NCBI RefSeq assembly: GCF_902498995.1
Contig: NZ_CABVLY010000027.1
Span: 33,414 to 97,413 of the forward strand
Direction of reading: 5' to 3'
Origin: Burkholderia anthina
Lineage (GTDB): Bacteria; Pseudomonadota; Gammaproteobacteria; Burkholderiales; Burkholderiaceae
Length of the DNA: 64,000 nucleotides
Shown: positions 18,519-27,152 of the stretch, piece after piece
How the letters are laid out: every line of letters starts with the position of its first letter
How positions within the stretch are numbered: the first letter of the stretch is position 1
Made by a program: the position numbers and the translations under genes
Notes under the pieces: model-generated
What the model saw: only the letters and a program-made list of their open reading frames with translations
The model's database searches: none
Told to the model about the DNA's origin: nothing

Positions 18519-21500
18519 TCAAGCATCGGTAGCCGACGCACCCGACGGCGGCACGCCGTAGCCCGTCGAGTCCTTGCCCGCGACGTGAATCTTGCCGCCC
18601 GCGAGCGTGCGCAGCACGACATAGAACACCGGCGTGAGCATCAGCCCGAACAGCGTCACGCCGAGCATCCCGAAGAACACCGCGACACCCATCGCGTGCC
18701 GCATCTCCGAGCCCGCGCCCGTCGACGTGACGAGCGGCACGACGCCCATGATGAAAGCGATCGACGTCATCAGGATCGGACGCAGCCGCAGCCGGCTCGC
18801 CTCGATCGCGGCCTCGAGCGGCGTCCTGCCGTCATGCTCGAGTTCGCGCGCGAATTCGACGATCAGGATCGCGTTCTTCGCCGACAGCCCCACCAGCACC
18901 ATCAAGCCGATCTGCGTGAAGATGTTGTTGTCGCCCTGCGTGAGCCACACGCCCGTCAGCGCCGACAGAATGCTCATCGGCACGATCAGGATCACCGCGA
19001 GCGGCAGCGTCAGGCTTTCGTACAGCGCCGCGAGCACGAGGAACACGAGCAGCACGCTGATCGGGAACACATACATCGCCGAATCGCCCGCCAGAATCTG
19101 CTGGTACGTGAGGTCGGTCCATTCGAACCGCACGCCGCGCGGCAGCGTCTCATGCGCGATGCGCTCGATCGCGGCCTGCGCCTGCCCCGACGAGAAGCCC
19201 GGCGCCGGGCCGCCGTTGATGTCGGCCGCCGTGTAGCCGTTGTAGCGCACGACCATTTCCGGGCCGAACGTCGGCGTCACCGTGACGAGCGACGACAGCG
19301 GCACCATCTCGCCACGGTCGTTGCGGGTCTTCAACTGCAGGATGTCGTCCGGACGCTGACGGAACGGCGCATCGGCCTGCACGCGCACCTGGTACACGCG
19401 CCCGAAGCGGTTGAAGTCGTTCACGTACAGCGAGCCGAGATACACCTGCATCGTGTTGAACACGTCGGTGACCGGCACGCCGAGCTGCTTCGCCTTCACA
19501 CGGTCGAGATCGACGTTGAGCTGCGGCACGTTGATCTGGTAGCTCGTGAACAACGGGCCGAGTTCAGGCGCCTGCTGCGCGCGCTTGATGAAATCGTTGG
19601 TCGCATCCGCGAGCCGTGCATAGCCGACCGCGCCGCGATCCTCGATCTGCATCTTGAACCCGCCGAGCGTACCGAGGCCAAGCACCGGCGGCGGCGGGAA
19701 CACGGCGACGAACGAGTCCTTCATCGCGCTGTACTGCTGGTTCAGCGCACCCGCGATCGCGCCGGCCGACAGCGCCTTGCCATGCCGTTCCGAGAACGGC
19801 TTCAGCGTGACGAACACGATGCCCGCGCTCGAGCTGTTGGTGAAGCCGTTCACCGACAGCCCCGGGAACGCGACCGCGCTCTCGACGCCCGGCTGCTTCA
19901 GCGCGATCGAGCCCATGTCGCGAATCACCTTCTCGGTGCGGTCGAGCGATGCACCGTTCGGCAGTTGCGCGAACGCGATCAGGTATTCCTTGTCCTGCGC
20001 GGGCACGAAGCCGCCCGGCACGACCTTCGACACGAGCACGGTCGCGCCCACCAGCACGAGGTACACGCCGAGCATCAGCGTCTTGCGCGACAGCACGCCG
20101 CGCACGCCGCGGCCGTAGTTCTCCGCGCCGCGATGGAACACCTTGTTGAACCCGCGGAAGAAGCCGCCGAGCACGCGGTTCATCACGCGCGTGAGCCAGT
20201 CTTCCTTGTCGCCATGCCCCTTCAGCAGGATCGCGGACAGCGCCGGCGACAGCGTCAGCGAATTGAACGCCGAGATCACCGTCGAGATCGCAATGGTCAT
20301 CGCGAACTGCTTGTAGAACTGGCCGGTCAGGCCCGACATGAACGCGAGCGGCACGAACACGGCGACGAGCGTCAGCGCGATCGCGATGATCGGCCCGCTC
20401 ACTTCCTGCATCGCCTTGTAGGTCGCCTGCCGCGCGTTCATCCCGCTTTCGATGTTGCGCTCGACGTTCTCGACCACCACGATCGCATCGTCGACCACGA
20501 TCCCGATCGCGAGCACCATCCCGAACAACGACAACGCGTTGATCGAATACCCGAACGCCAGCAGCAGCGAGAACGTGCCGATGATCGACACCGGCACCGC
20601 GATCAGCGGAATCAGCGATGCGCGCCAGGTCTGCAGGAACACGATCACGACGATCACGACCAGCGCGATCGCTTCGAGCAGCGTGTGCACGACGGCCTTG
20701 ATCGACGAGCGCACGAACTGCGTCGGGTCATAGACGATCTTGTAGTCGACGCCGGCCGGCATGTCCTGCTTCAGCTCGGCCATCGTCTTGCGCACCTCGT
20801 CGGAGATCTGCAGCGAGTTCGCGCCCGGCGACTGGTTGATCGCCATCGCGACGGCCGGCTTGTTGTCGAGCAGCGAGCGCAGCCCGTACTCGGACGCATC
20901 CAGCTCGATCCGCGCGATGTCGCGCAGGCGCGTGACGCCGCCGTCCGGCGTCGTCTTCACGACGATGTCGCCGAATTCGTCCTCCGTCTGCAGACGGCCG
21001 CGCGCGTTCACCGACAACTGCAGCGGCGTGCCGGGCAGCGACGGCGACGCGCCGATCACGCCGGCCGCGACCTGCACGTTCTGCTCGCGGATCGCCTGCA
21101 CGACGTCCTCGGCGGACAGCCCGCGCTGCGCGACCTTCTGCGGATCGAGCCACACGCGCATCGCGTAGTCGCCCGAGCCCCACAGCTGCACCTGGCCGAC
21201 GCCCTGGATCCGCGACAGGCGATCCTTCACGTTGATCAGCGCGTAGTTGCGCAGGTAGGTCATGTCGTAGCGGTTGTCCGGCGAGATCAGGTGGACCACC
21301 ATCGTCAGCGTCGGCGAGCTCTTCACCGTCGTGATGCCGAGCCGCTGCACGTCTTCCGGCAAGCGCGGCAACGCCTGGTTCACGCGGTTCTGCACGAGCT
21401 GCGTGGCCTTGTCCGGATCGGTGCCGAGCTTGAACGTGACGGTGATCGTCATGTTGCCGTCGCTGTTCGCCTGCGACTGCATGTACAGCATGTCCTCGAC

Positions 21501-21719
21501 GCCGTTGATCTGTTCCTCGAGCGGCGACGCGACCGTCTCGGCGATCACCTTCGGGTTCGCGCCCGGGTACTGCGCCTTCACGATCACGGAAGGCGGCACG
21601 ACTTCCGGATATTCCGAAATCGGCAGCAGGAACATCGCGATCACCCCGCCGAGCAGGATGATGACTGATAGGACTCCTGCAAAGATCGGCCGGTCGATAA
21701 AGAATTTTGAGATGTTCAT
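18519..21719 (-). CDS. ceoB: RND efflux pump inner-membrane transporter
   Basis: This proton-driven drug exporter of the HAE1 RND family has 1066 residues and twelve predicted membrane helices. It begins with the typical M-N-I-S-K-F-F-I-D-R-P-I-F-A. The proton-relay Asp pair is in I-G-I-V-V-D-D-A-I-V-V-V-E-N in helix 4, and the second half repeats the fold with G-L-S-A-K-N-A-I-L-I-V-E-F. The periplasmic loops are full length and nothing is truncated. It lies 46 bases after ceoA and 10 bases before opcM. Gene order with llpE upstream and a divergent LysR supports the CeoB/BpeF orthologue group. Confidence 0.9.
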   Translation of the reverse strand: MNISKFFIDRPIFAGVLSVIILLGGVIAMFLLPISEYPEVVPPSVIVKAQYPGANPKVIAETVASPLEEQINGVEDMLYMQSQANSDGNMTITVTFKLGTDPDKATQLVQNRVNQALPRLPEDVQRLGITTVKSSPTLTMVVHLISPDNRYDMTYLRNYALINVKDRLSRIQGVGQVQLWGSGDYAMRVWLDPQKVAQRGLSAEDVVQAIREQNVQVAAGVIGASPSLPGTPLQLSVNARGRLQTEDEFGDIVVKTTPDGGVTRLRDIARIELDASEYGLRSLLDNKPAVAMAINQSPGANSLQISDEVRKTMAELKQDMPAGVDYKIVYDPTQFVRSSIKAVVHTLLEAIALVVIVVIVFLQTWRASLIPLIAVPVSIIGTFSLLLAFGYSINALSLFGMVLAIGIVVDDAIVVVENVERNIESGMNARQATYKAMQEVSGPIIAIALTLVAVFVPLAFMSGLTGQFYKQFAMTIAISTVISAFNSLTLSPALSAILLKGHGDKEDWLTRVMNRVLGGFFRGFNKVFHRGAENYGRGVRGVLSRKTLMLGVYLVLVGATVLVSKVVPGGFVPAQDKEYLIAFAQLPNGASLDRTEKVIRDMGSIALKQPGVESAVAFPGLSVNGFTNSSSAGIVFVTLKPFSERHGKALSAGAIAGALNQQYSAMKDSFVAVFPPPPVLGLGTLGGFKMQIEDRGAVGYARLADATNDFIKRAQQAPELGPLFTSYQINVPQLNVDLDRVKAKQLGVPVTDVFNTMQVYLGSLYVNDFNRFGRVYQVRVQADAPFRQRPDDILQLKTRNDRGEMVPLSSLVTVTPTFGPEMVVRYNGYTAADINGGPAPGFSSGQAQAAIERIAHETLPRGVRFEWTDLTYQQILAGDSAMYVFPISVLLVFLVLAALYESLTLPLAVILIVPMSILSALTGVWLTQGDNNIFTQIGLMVLVGLSAKNAILIVEFARELEHDGRTPLEAAIEASRLRLRPILMTSIAFIMGVVPLVTSTGAGSEMRHAMGVAVFFGMLGVTLFGLMLTPVFYVVLRTLAGGKIHVAGKDSTGYGVPPSGASATDA

Positions 21720-21765
21720 GGGTTGCTCTGTCTGGTTGAACGCGGAAAACGTAGCGGCGTTCCGC

Positions 21766-22983
21766 TTACGATTCCGCCTTCGCCGGTGCGGCCGGCTTCG
21801 CGTTGTTCGCGAGCGGCGCGGACGGCGCATCGCCGCCCGTCATCGGGACCATGTGCGGCTTCACCTGCTCGCCCGGCCGCACGCGCTGCGTGCCGTTCAC
21901 GATCACGCGATCGCCGGCCGACAAGCCGCTCACGATCACGCGCCGGTTGCCGTGCTGGTTGCCCTGCTGCACTTCGCGGTACGACACGCGGCCCTGCTGG
22001 TCGACGACGAACACGAACTTCTTGTCCTGGTCGGTGTTGATCGCCACGTCGTCGACGAGCAGCGCCTGGTGCGGCGCGCTGCCGCCGACCTTCACGCGCG
22101 CATAGAGGCCCGGGACGAGTTCGCCGTCCGCGTTGTCGAAGCGCGCGCGCACGCGGATCGTGCCCGATGACGTGTCGAGCCGGTTGTCGACCGAATCGAT
22201 CACGCCGCTGCGCGAGTAGCCCGTCTCGTTCGCCAGGCCGAGCTCGACCGGCACCTTGCGGCCGTCGCGCGCGCCGTTGATGTATTGCAGGTAGGTCTGC
22301 TCGTCCGCATCGAACGACGCGTAGATCGGCGACACCGATACCAGCGTCGTCAGCGGCGCGGCCGACGCGCCGGCCGACACGACGTTGCCGACCGTGATCT
22401 CCGCGCGCGACACGCGGCCCGCTACCGGCGCCGTGATCCGCGTATAGCCGAGATTGATGCGCGCCGTTTCCAGCGCGGCTTCGGCGGCCTTCAGGTTCGC
22501 GTGCGCTTCGCGCGCGGCGTTCTGCTTCTCGTCGTAGTCGCGCTTGGCGATCGCGTTGTCGCCGATCAGCCGCTGCGCGCGCTGCCAGTCGCTCTGCGCG
22601 TAGCCGTCACGCGCCTGCGCGGCCGCGAGCTGAGCGGCCGCCCGGTCGGTGTCCGCCTGGTACGGGCGCGGGTCGATCACGAACAGCACGTCGCCTTTCT
22701 TCACGAGCGCGCCGTCCTTGAAGTTCACCGCGACGATCGTGCCCGACACCTGCGGGCGCACGTCGACTTTCTCGACGGCTTCGAGGCGGCCCGAATAGCT
22801 TTGCCAGTCGGTGACGGTCTGCGGCACCACGGTCGCGACGTCGACTTCGGGCAGCGGCGCCGCCGCTTTCTCGGGCGCGTTCGCATTCACGCGCATCGCG
22901 CCGAACGTGCCGAGACCGACGACGGCGAGCGTCACGATCGCCGCGGTCGCGATTCGGGAACGAGAGGTACGTAGGATGGCCAT
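21766..22983 (-). CDS. ceoA: RND efflux periplasmic adaptor (membrane fusion protein)
   Basis: This adaptor (405 residues) links the RND transporter to the outer-membrane channel. It has an N-terminal membrane/signal segment (I-A-T-A-A-I-V-T-L-A-V-V-G-L-G-T-F-G), a lipoyl half-motif V-D-V-R-P-Q-V-S-G-T-I, a long alpha-helical hairpin (residues about 100-180), the second lipoyl half I-T-A-P-V-A-G-R-V-S, beta-barrel and membrane-proximal domains, and a Pro/Ala-rich tail. There is no lipobox, so an uncleaved anchor or periplasmic form is likely. The start M-A-I-L-R-T-S-R-S-R is chosen because the frame upstream overlaps llpE. Confidence 0.9.
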   Translation of the reverse strand: MAILRTSRSRIATAAIVTLAVVGLGTFGAMRVNANAPEKAAAPLPEVDVATVVPQTVTDWQSYSGRLEAVEKVDVRPQVSGTIVAVNFKDGALVKKGDVLFVIDPRPYQADTDRAAAQLAAAQARDGYAQSDWQRAQRLIGDNAIAKRDYDEKQNAAREAHANLKAAEAALETARINLGYTRITAPVAGRVSRAEITVGNVVSAGASAAPLTTLVSVSPIYASFDADEQTYLQYINGARDGRKVPVELGLANETGYSRSGVIDSVDNRLDTSSGTIRVRARFDNADGELVPGLYARVKVGGSAPHQALLVDDVAINTDQDKKFVFVVDQQGRVSYREVQQGNQHGNRRVIVSGLSAGDRVIVNGTQRVRPGEQVKPHMVPMTGGDAPSAPLANNAKPAAPAKAES

Positions 22984-23014
22984 GTGGATCTCCAATAAGC
23001 GTGGATTGGTCTGG

Positions 23015-23875
23015 TTATTCGGAACGGTTCGGCTGGCGCGCCTGGAAGCGGCACTGGAAGAAGCGCACGGCTTCCTCCAGCGCGGCTTCATGCGTCGCGA
23101 GCGCCGCGTGCGAGACGTCCGGGTAGCGGATCACCTGCGTGAGCACGCCCGACGAAATCAGGCAGCCCGCATATTTCTCCGCTTCGACGTGCAGCACGTC
23201 GTTCTGCGCGGTGACGACGAGCGTCGGCGGCAGGCCCGCGAGGCGCACCGATTCGAGCGGCGCCGCGTACGGGTGCATGCGCTGCGCCGCCTGCGGCAGA
23301 TACGCGCGATAACAGGCCGCGCATTCGCGCGCGGTAATGTCCGACGACAGGCGTTCGGCGTCGCCGATGCGCGTCATGCTCGGATCGAGCATCGGCCCGA
23401 ACAGCGCCTGCGCGGCGATCGACACCTCACCGCGATCGCGCGCGATGAACGCGAGACAGTTCGCGAGCTGCCCGCCCGCGTCATGGCCCGCGACGCCGAT
23501 CTTCTTCGGATTGCCGCCGAACGCGCGGGCGCGCGTCGCGGCCCACACGGCGGCGCGATACGCATCCTCCGGCGCGGCCGGAAAAGGAAAGGCCGGCGCG
23601 AGCGAATAATCGACCGACACTACGAGCGCTGGTAAGCGTTCTGCTAAAAAACGCGCGGCGAAATCCGCGTCTTCGAGCGTGCCGCGCACGAAGCCGCCGC
23701 CGTGGAAATAAAGCACTACCGGCAATCCGGTCTTGTCAGTGCGCCGATACAGGCGCAGCACGATGTCCTGCGCGTAGCCGGGGATTTCCACCTCCGCGAC
23801 CGTCAGCGCCGCGCCGGCTCTGGCTTCGGCGGGCAATGCGGCTTGCAGGAATTTGCTGAATTCAGAAGCGTCCAT
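23015..23875 (-). CDS. llpE: lipase-like alpha/beta-hydrolase of the efflux operon, catalytic Ser replaced by Asp
   Basis: This is a hormone-sensitive-lipase-family protein (286 residues) heading the efflux operon. The oxyanion motif H-G-G-G-F is present near residue 58, as are a late D (N-D-V-L-H) and His (D-V-S-H-A-A-L). The nucleophile elbow normally reads G-D-S-A-G-G, but here reads G-H-D-A-G-G, with Asp132 where Ser should be. The codons are GGC CAT GAC GCG GGC. It may therefore be a non-hydrolytic relative or use an Asp nucleophile as dehalogenases and epoxide hydrolases do. llpE orthologues accompany ceoAB-opcM and bpeEF-oprC but are reported dispensable for efflux. No signal peptide is seen. 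Confidence 0.85.
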   Translation of the reverse strand: MDASEFSKFLQAALPAEARAGAALTVAEVEIPGYAQDIVLRLYRRTDKTGLPVVLYFHGGGFVRGTLEDADFAARFLAERLPALVVSVDYSLAPAFPFPAAPEDAYRAAVWAATRARAFGGNPKKIGVAGHDAGGQLANCLAFIARDRGEVSIAAQALFGPMLDPSMTRIGDAERLSSDITARECAACYRAYLPQAAQRMHPYAAPLESVRLAGLPPTLVVTAQNDVLHVEAEKYAGCLISSGVLTQVIRYPDVSHAALATHEAALEEAVRFFQCRFQARQPNRSE

Positions 23876-23940
23876 GACGATGCAGCATCCATTTCGAGAT
23901 GGAACGCATTCTGGGTCCGGCAGACATCCGGATAAATGCC

Positions 23941-23946
23941 TATAAT
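23941..23946 (+). promoter_or_regulatory. candidate -10 element for ceoR
   Basis: TATAAT is a perfect -10 hexamer 100 bases before the ceoR start. No convincing -35 lies 16-18 bases upstream, as is common for LysR-activated or autoregulated promoters. It lies in the divergent llpE-ceoR region where the regulator should bind. Confidence 0.45.
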
Positions 23947-23980
23947 CCGGCAACACAATTCAACGCCCCCGAACAATCCC

Positions 23981-24011
23981 AGGCTGCGTCGCCTACAAAG
24001 CGACGCAGCCT
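23981..24011 (+). other. perfect 12-bp stem-loop in the ceoR leader
   Basis: AGGCTGCGTCGC and GCGACGCAGCCT pair perfectly around a 7-base loop, followed by CTTTGTT. It lies between the candidate -10 and the ceoR ribosome site (GGAGG). It could be a weak terminator/attenuator, or in DNA form an operator. Confidence 0.55.
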
Positions 24012-24047
24012 CTTTGTTCCCGGGCTCATTAGATTGCGGAGGTTGTG

Positions 24048-25052
24048 ATGGACCGGCTTCAGGCCATGCAGGTGTTTACTCGCGTCGTCGATACAAGCAG
24101 CTTCACCAAGGCAGCAGAAACGCTCAGCCTGCCGCGGGCGTCCGTCACGACGATCATCCAGAATCTCGAAGCATTCCTCGGCGTGCGTCTGATGCACCGG
24201 ACCACGCGCCGGCTGTCGCTGACGCCGGACGGCGCCGCGTACTACGAACGATGCGTGCGGATCCTCGCCGATGTCGAGGAAACCGAAGCAAGCTTCCAGA
24301 ACAACAACCGGAAGCCGCACGGAAAGTTGCGTATCGACATGCCGGGCTCGATCGGTCGGCTGCTCGTGATTCCGTCGCTGTGCGAATTCCATACGCGCTA
24401 TCCGGACATCGATCTGCAGCTCGGGCTGTCGGATCGCCCGGTCGATCTGCTGCAGGAAGGCGTCGATTGCGTGATCCGCGTCGGTGCGCTGCAGGACTCG
24501 TCGCTCGTCGCGCGCCGTGTCGGCCTGTTCGAAGGCGTGACGGTGGCCTCGCCCGACTATCTCGAGCGCCACGGCGAGCCGCAGACGATCGAGGACCTGA
24601 ACGACCACAAGGCCGTCAACTATTTCTCGAGCCGCACCGGCCGCACGATCGACTGGTCGTTCCTGATCGACGGCAAGGAAACCGAGATCAAGATGAACGG
24701 CATCGTGTCGGTCAACGATGCGGATGCGTACGTGACCTGCGGCATCGAGGGTTTCGGGCTGATCCAGCCGCCGCTGTTCATGGTGCTGCCGCACCTGCGC
24801 GAAGGCCGGCTCAAGGAAGTGCTGCCCGGCATCAAGCCGCTGCCGATGCCGATCTCGGTCGTGTATCCGCATAGCCGGCACCTGTCGCCGAAGGTGCGCG
24901 TGTTCGTCGACTGGATCGCCGAAGTGTTCGACCGCTGCCCGCTGCTGAGCGGCAAGGGCAGCCTCGATGCGACGTGCAGCAAGCGCACGTTCGAGGAAGC
25001 CGAGCGCGCACCGGCGCTCGATACGCCGGTCATCAACGAGTGGGTCGCGTAA
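24048..25052 (+). CDS. ceoR: LysR-family regulator of the efflux operon
   Basis: This LysR-type regulator (334 residues) has an N-terminal winged helix-turn-helix (F-T-R-V-V-D-T-S-S-F-T-K-A-A-E-T-L-S-L-P-R-A-S-V-T, residues about 10-34) and an effector domain from about residue 92. A 30-residue extension follows the usual end. GGAGG five bases upstream selects ATG 24048 over the GTG just before. It is divergent from llpE-ceoA-ceoB-opcM, the arrangement of CeoR, reported to control salicylate- and chloramphenicol-inducible expression of the pump. The identification rests on synteny. Confidence 0.85.
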   Translation: MDRLQAMQVFTRVVDTSSFTKAAETLSLPRASVTTIIQNLEAFLGVRLMHRTTRRLSLTPDGAAYYERCVRILADVEETEASFQNNNRKPHGKLRIDMPGSIGRLLVIPSLCEFHTRYPDIDLQLGLSDRPVDLLQEGVDCVIRVGALQDSSLVARRVGLFEGVTVASPDYLERHGEPQTIEDLNDHKAVNYFSSRTGRTIDWSFLIDGKETEIKMNGIVSVNDADAYVTCGIEGFGLIQPPLFMVLPHLREGRLKEVLPGIKPLPMPISVVYPHSRHLSPKVRVFVDWIAEVFDRCPLLSGKGSLDATCSKRTFEEAERAPALDTPVINEWVA

Positions 25053-25499
25053 GCATCTGAATCGCGGCGCGCGGGCTGGCCGGCCCGCGCGCCGTGCCGC
25101 ATTCGTGCGGCTTCGGCGCCGCCTGGGCGCCACTTTGTGCTGCTACGGCGTCGCGTTCGCGCCGCCCTCCCCGCCGTACCCGTCATCGTTCCCGGATCCG
25201 CATCACACCTTTGCGTCGCGCGCGGCAATCGTTCGTGCGTGTCGTTGCACGGGCAGCGTCGCATCGCTGCGAGGCCCGCTGCACGCGGCTGTGCGCGATT
25301 TTCGAATGCCCCCGTCGGCATGGCGGATTGCGATTGTTCCACCATCACGACAATTCAATTCGCGTCAGGCGCATTTATCGCGCCGGAACAGGTACCTAGA
25401 GTAAACCCTGTCGCGCACCTGTTGCGCATCGAACAGCCCGCTGGACGGGACCGGAGCAAGCGCTCACGCGCCAACTCCGACCAACACAGGAGTTACGTC
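25053..25499. other. intergenic region ceoR to DUF4148 gene
   Basis: These 447 bases hold short open frames with neither ribosome sites nor family features. A 7-bp inverted repeat (AACAGGT/ACCTGTT, 23 bases apart) lies near 25388-25425. It could be an operator of the DUF4148 gene promoter, but no clear -35/-10 pair is seen. Confidence 0.4.
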
Positions 25500-25796
25500 A
25501 TGAACCGCCGCCATCTTCTCTCCGCCGTCGCCCTCGCTCTCGTCGTGTCCGCACCGGCCTTCGCCGATACGAACACCCCGCATGCCGGCGACTACGGCAA
25601 CACGTCGTGGTACTCGCAGCACACCAATGGCCCGCGCACCCGCGCCGAAGTCAGCGCGGAAGTCGTGCAGGCCCGCCGCGACGGCACGCTGGCCTGGCTG
25701 CGCAAGGCAAATTCGTATCCGCAAGGCCTCGAAGTCGCGCAAGGCCCGTATCGCCCGACGCCGGAAAGCAACCAGCTCGCCGGCGGGGGCCGCTAA
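25500..25796 (+). CDS. small exported DUF4148 protein
   Basis: This 98-residue protein has a clear signal peptide (M-N-R-R-H-L-L-S-A-V-A-L-A-L-V-V-S-A-P-A-F-A) and a mature domain containing T-R-A-E-V-S-A-E-V-V-Q-A-R-R-D-G, the DUF4148 signature, abundant in multiple copies in Burkholderia. Its function is unknown; periplasmic location is predicted. GGAG seven bases upstream of the ATG supports the start. It stands alone. Confidence 0.85.
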   Translation: MNRRHLLSAVALALVVSAPAFADTNTPHAGDYGNTSWYSQHTNGPRTRAEVSAEVVQARRDGTLAWLRKANSYPQGLEVAQGPYRPTPESNQLAGGGR

Positions 25797-25892
25797 ACGC
25801 CCGTCAACGTGCAACGCCGCGCAACGGATGATCCGGTGCGCGGCGTCGCGATACCACCTACTCGATTAGTCAGTTAGTTGCAGGAGTCTGTG

Positions 25893-25982
25893 ATGAACGA
25901 TCAACTTCCTTCGCCGCTCGATCATTGGGACGACACCACGCCCGTCTGGACGCCGTTCCGTTCCGCACCGCGATCGCACTGA
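25893..25982 (+). CDS. 29-codon ORF with good ribosome site, possibly a truncated gene remnant
   Basis: ATG at 25893 is preceded by AGGAG seven bases upstream and encodes M-N-D-Q-L-P-S-P-L-D-H-W-D-D-T-T-P-V-W-T, then nine more residues and a stop. It lies just before the duplicated permease fragment, at the left edge of the accessory cassette. It could be a real small protein or the cut 5' end of a gene lost when the cassette arrived. No homologue is recognised. Confidence 0.35.
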   Translation: MNDQLPSPLDHWDDTTPVWTPFRSAPRSH

Positions 25983-26527
25983 ACCGTGCGTTGATCGGTG
26001 CATTGACCCGTCGACGGGATCGTCCGGCCATCAACGGCGCGGCACCCCGTCGCGCCATTCTCCCCAGTGCGTGACGATGTCCTGCACCAGCGGGTTGCCC
26101 GCGCGGTACAGGTTTTCGGTGCCAGGGGCGAAGCCACCGACCAGTGCAGCGTCTCGTGCGTTCGTTGCAGTAATGGTCGTAGCGACACAATTGTCGACGT
26201 TCTCCGAAGTCAATCCAGTGGACGAATCCCATCAGGCGCGGCTACATCGATTGACACCGGCCAGGAACGCTGGCGCGTCGTGCTCGCCGTCATTCCCGAT
26301 GTTCCGTTGGCCGCATATCGCGCGCCCAAGCTGCTTCAATCCCGATCGTCACGTCGGTTGAGCAGGCGCAAGAACACGTGTGCGCCACGAAAAACCGCGG
26401 CCTTTCCCATCTCTCGTTCACACTTCCCAATCTTTGTTCGCTCCGCCGACCGAAATTGGGTACATCGTCGGTCGGCTTCAGGCACTTAGCATCGGCACTC
26501 CCAAAGATGTCCCTATGGAGCGTGCCT
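25983..26527. other. gene-free left arm of the accessory cassette
   Basis: Apart from the duplicated permease 3' fragment (26035-26138) I see no coding sequence. Base composition drops below the window average after 26140, consistent with acquired DNA. The promoter for the peptidase gene must lie here, but no confident -35/-10 was found. Confidence 0.45.
26035..26138 (-). repeat. duplicated 3' end of the purine nucleoside permease gene (left copy)
   Basis: The copy at 28027-28130 is the authentic gene end. The two are identical for the first 86 bases (26035-26120 against 28027-28112) and differ at three positions over the next 18, then diverge. The copy still reads in frame as G-F-A-P-G-T-E-N-L-Y-R-A-G-N-P-L-V to the stop. 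Both copies are in the same orientation and bracket 1.9 kb. Confidence 0.9.
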
Positions 26528-27139
26528 ATGAATACGTCGCCACAACTCGATGTATCGTTCGACGAACCGCCAGTCTGCCCGAACATGACGGATGCCGCGT
26601 TCAGGAAACGGATGCTTGAATTGCGGGACGAAGCCGTCGAGATCACACTGCAACGGCGTCGGGAACTGATGCGATGGAATCCGGCCACCGAAGCTCGCGT
26701 CGTCGCGTGGTTCGGCTCGGCAAACATGAATGCAAGACGCAAACTCACGACGGGGCTCGACGCCCTTGCCAGAGTGATGGCTCGCCTCGGCCCAACGAAC
26801 TTCGTCCGTGTCGGTTCCGATGCCGACCGGGAAACAGCATGTCTGCCGAACATGGAGAATGTCGACATCGAGGTTGCGCATGTCTGTCACCCCGACACTG
26901 CAACGCATACGATCGCCATCAGTCTCCCGTTCTGCTCGCTCCCGGAGCGATCGGCTGGAAACCTCTCCTCGCAGCAACTCACGATTGTTCATGAATGCGC
27001 CCATTTCGCGGACACCTTCGACGCCGGGGATCACCCGGCGGCATACGGTCGCCGGGCCTGCGCCCAGTTCGCCAAACGCTATCCGGGCATGGCGATCGGC
27101 AACGCGGACAACATCGCGTGGTTCATTCTGGCGCGGTGA
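26528..27139 (+). CDS. M35-like (aspzincin) zinc metallo-endopeptidase
   Basis: This 203-residue protein has a zinc peptidase motif H-E-C-A-H near residue 157, then D-A-G-D-H-P-A-A-Y-G, C-A-Q-F-A, and N-A-D-N-I-A-W-F-I. HExxH followed by a downstream Asp within a D-x-x-Y-G-type segment and NADN is the aspzincin (M35, deuterolysin/Lys-endopeptidase) arrangement. No signal peptide is seen, so export would need another route, such as the type VI apparatus that carries similar domains in related bacteria. GGAG seven bases upstream fixes the start at M-N-T-S-P-Q. The next gene, an exported protein, begins 13 bases later. Composition differs from flanking core genes. Confidence 0.75.
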   Translation: MNTSPQLDVSFDEPPVCPNMTDAAFRKRMLELRDEAVEITLQRRRELMRWNPATEARVVAWFGSANMNARRKLTTGLDALARVMARLGPTNFVRVGSDADRETACLPNMENVDIEVAHVCHPDTATHTIAISLPFCSLPERSAGNLSSQQLTIVHECAHFADTFDAGDHPAAYGRRACAQFAKRYPGMAIGNADNIAWFILAR

Positions 27140-27152
27140 ACTGGAGCGACCG

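Noticed and set aside
18447..21668. Plus-strand frame of 1073 codons opposite ceoB
   Set aside because: Antisense shadow of the RND transporter; His/Arg/Asp-rich composition with no domain.
25388..25425. MerR-type promoter around AACAGGT...ACCTGTT before the DUF4148 gene
   Set aside because: The 23-base spacing and absent -35/-10 pair do not fit a MerR-family operator; no MerR gene is nearby.
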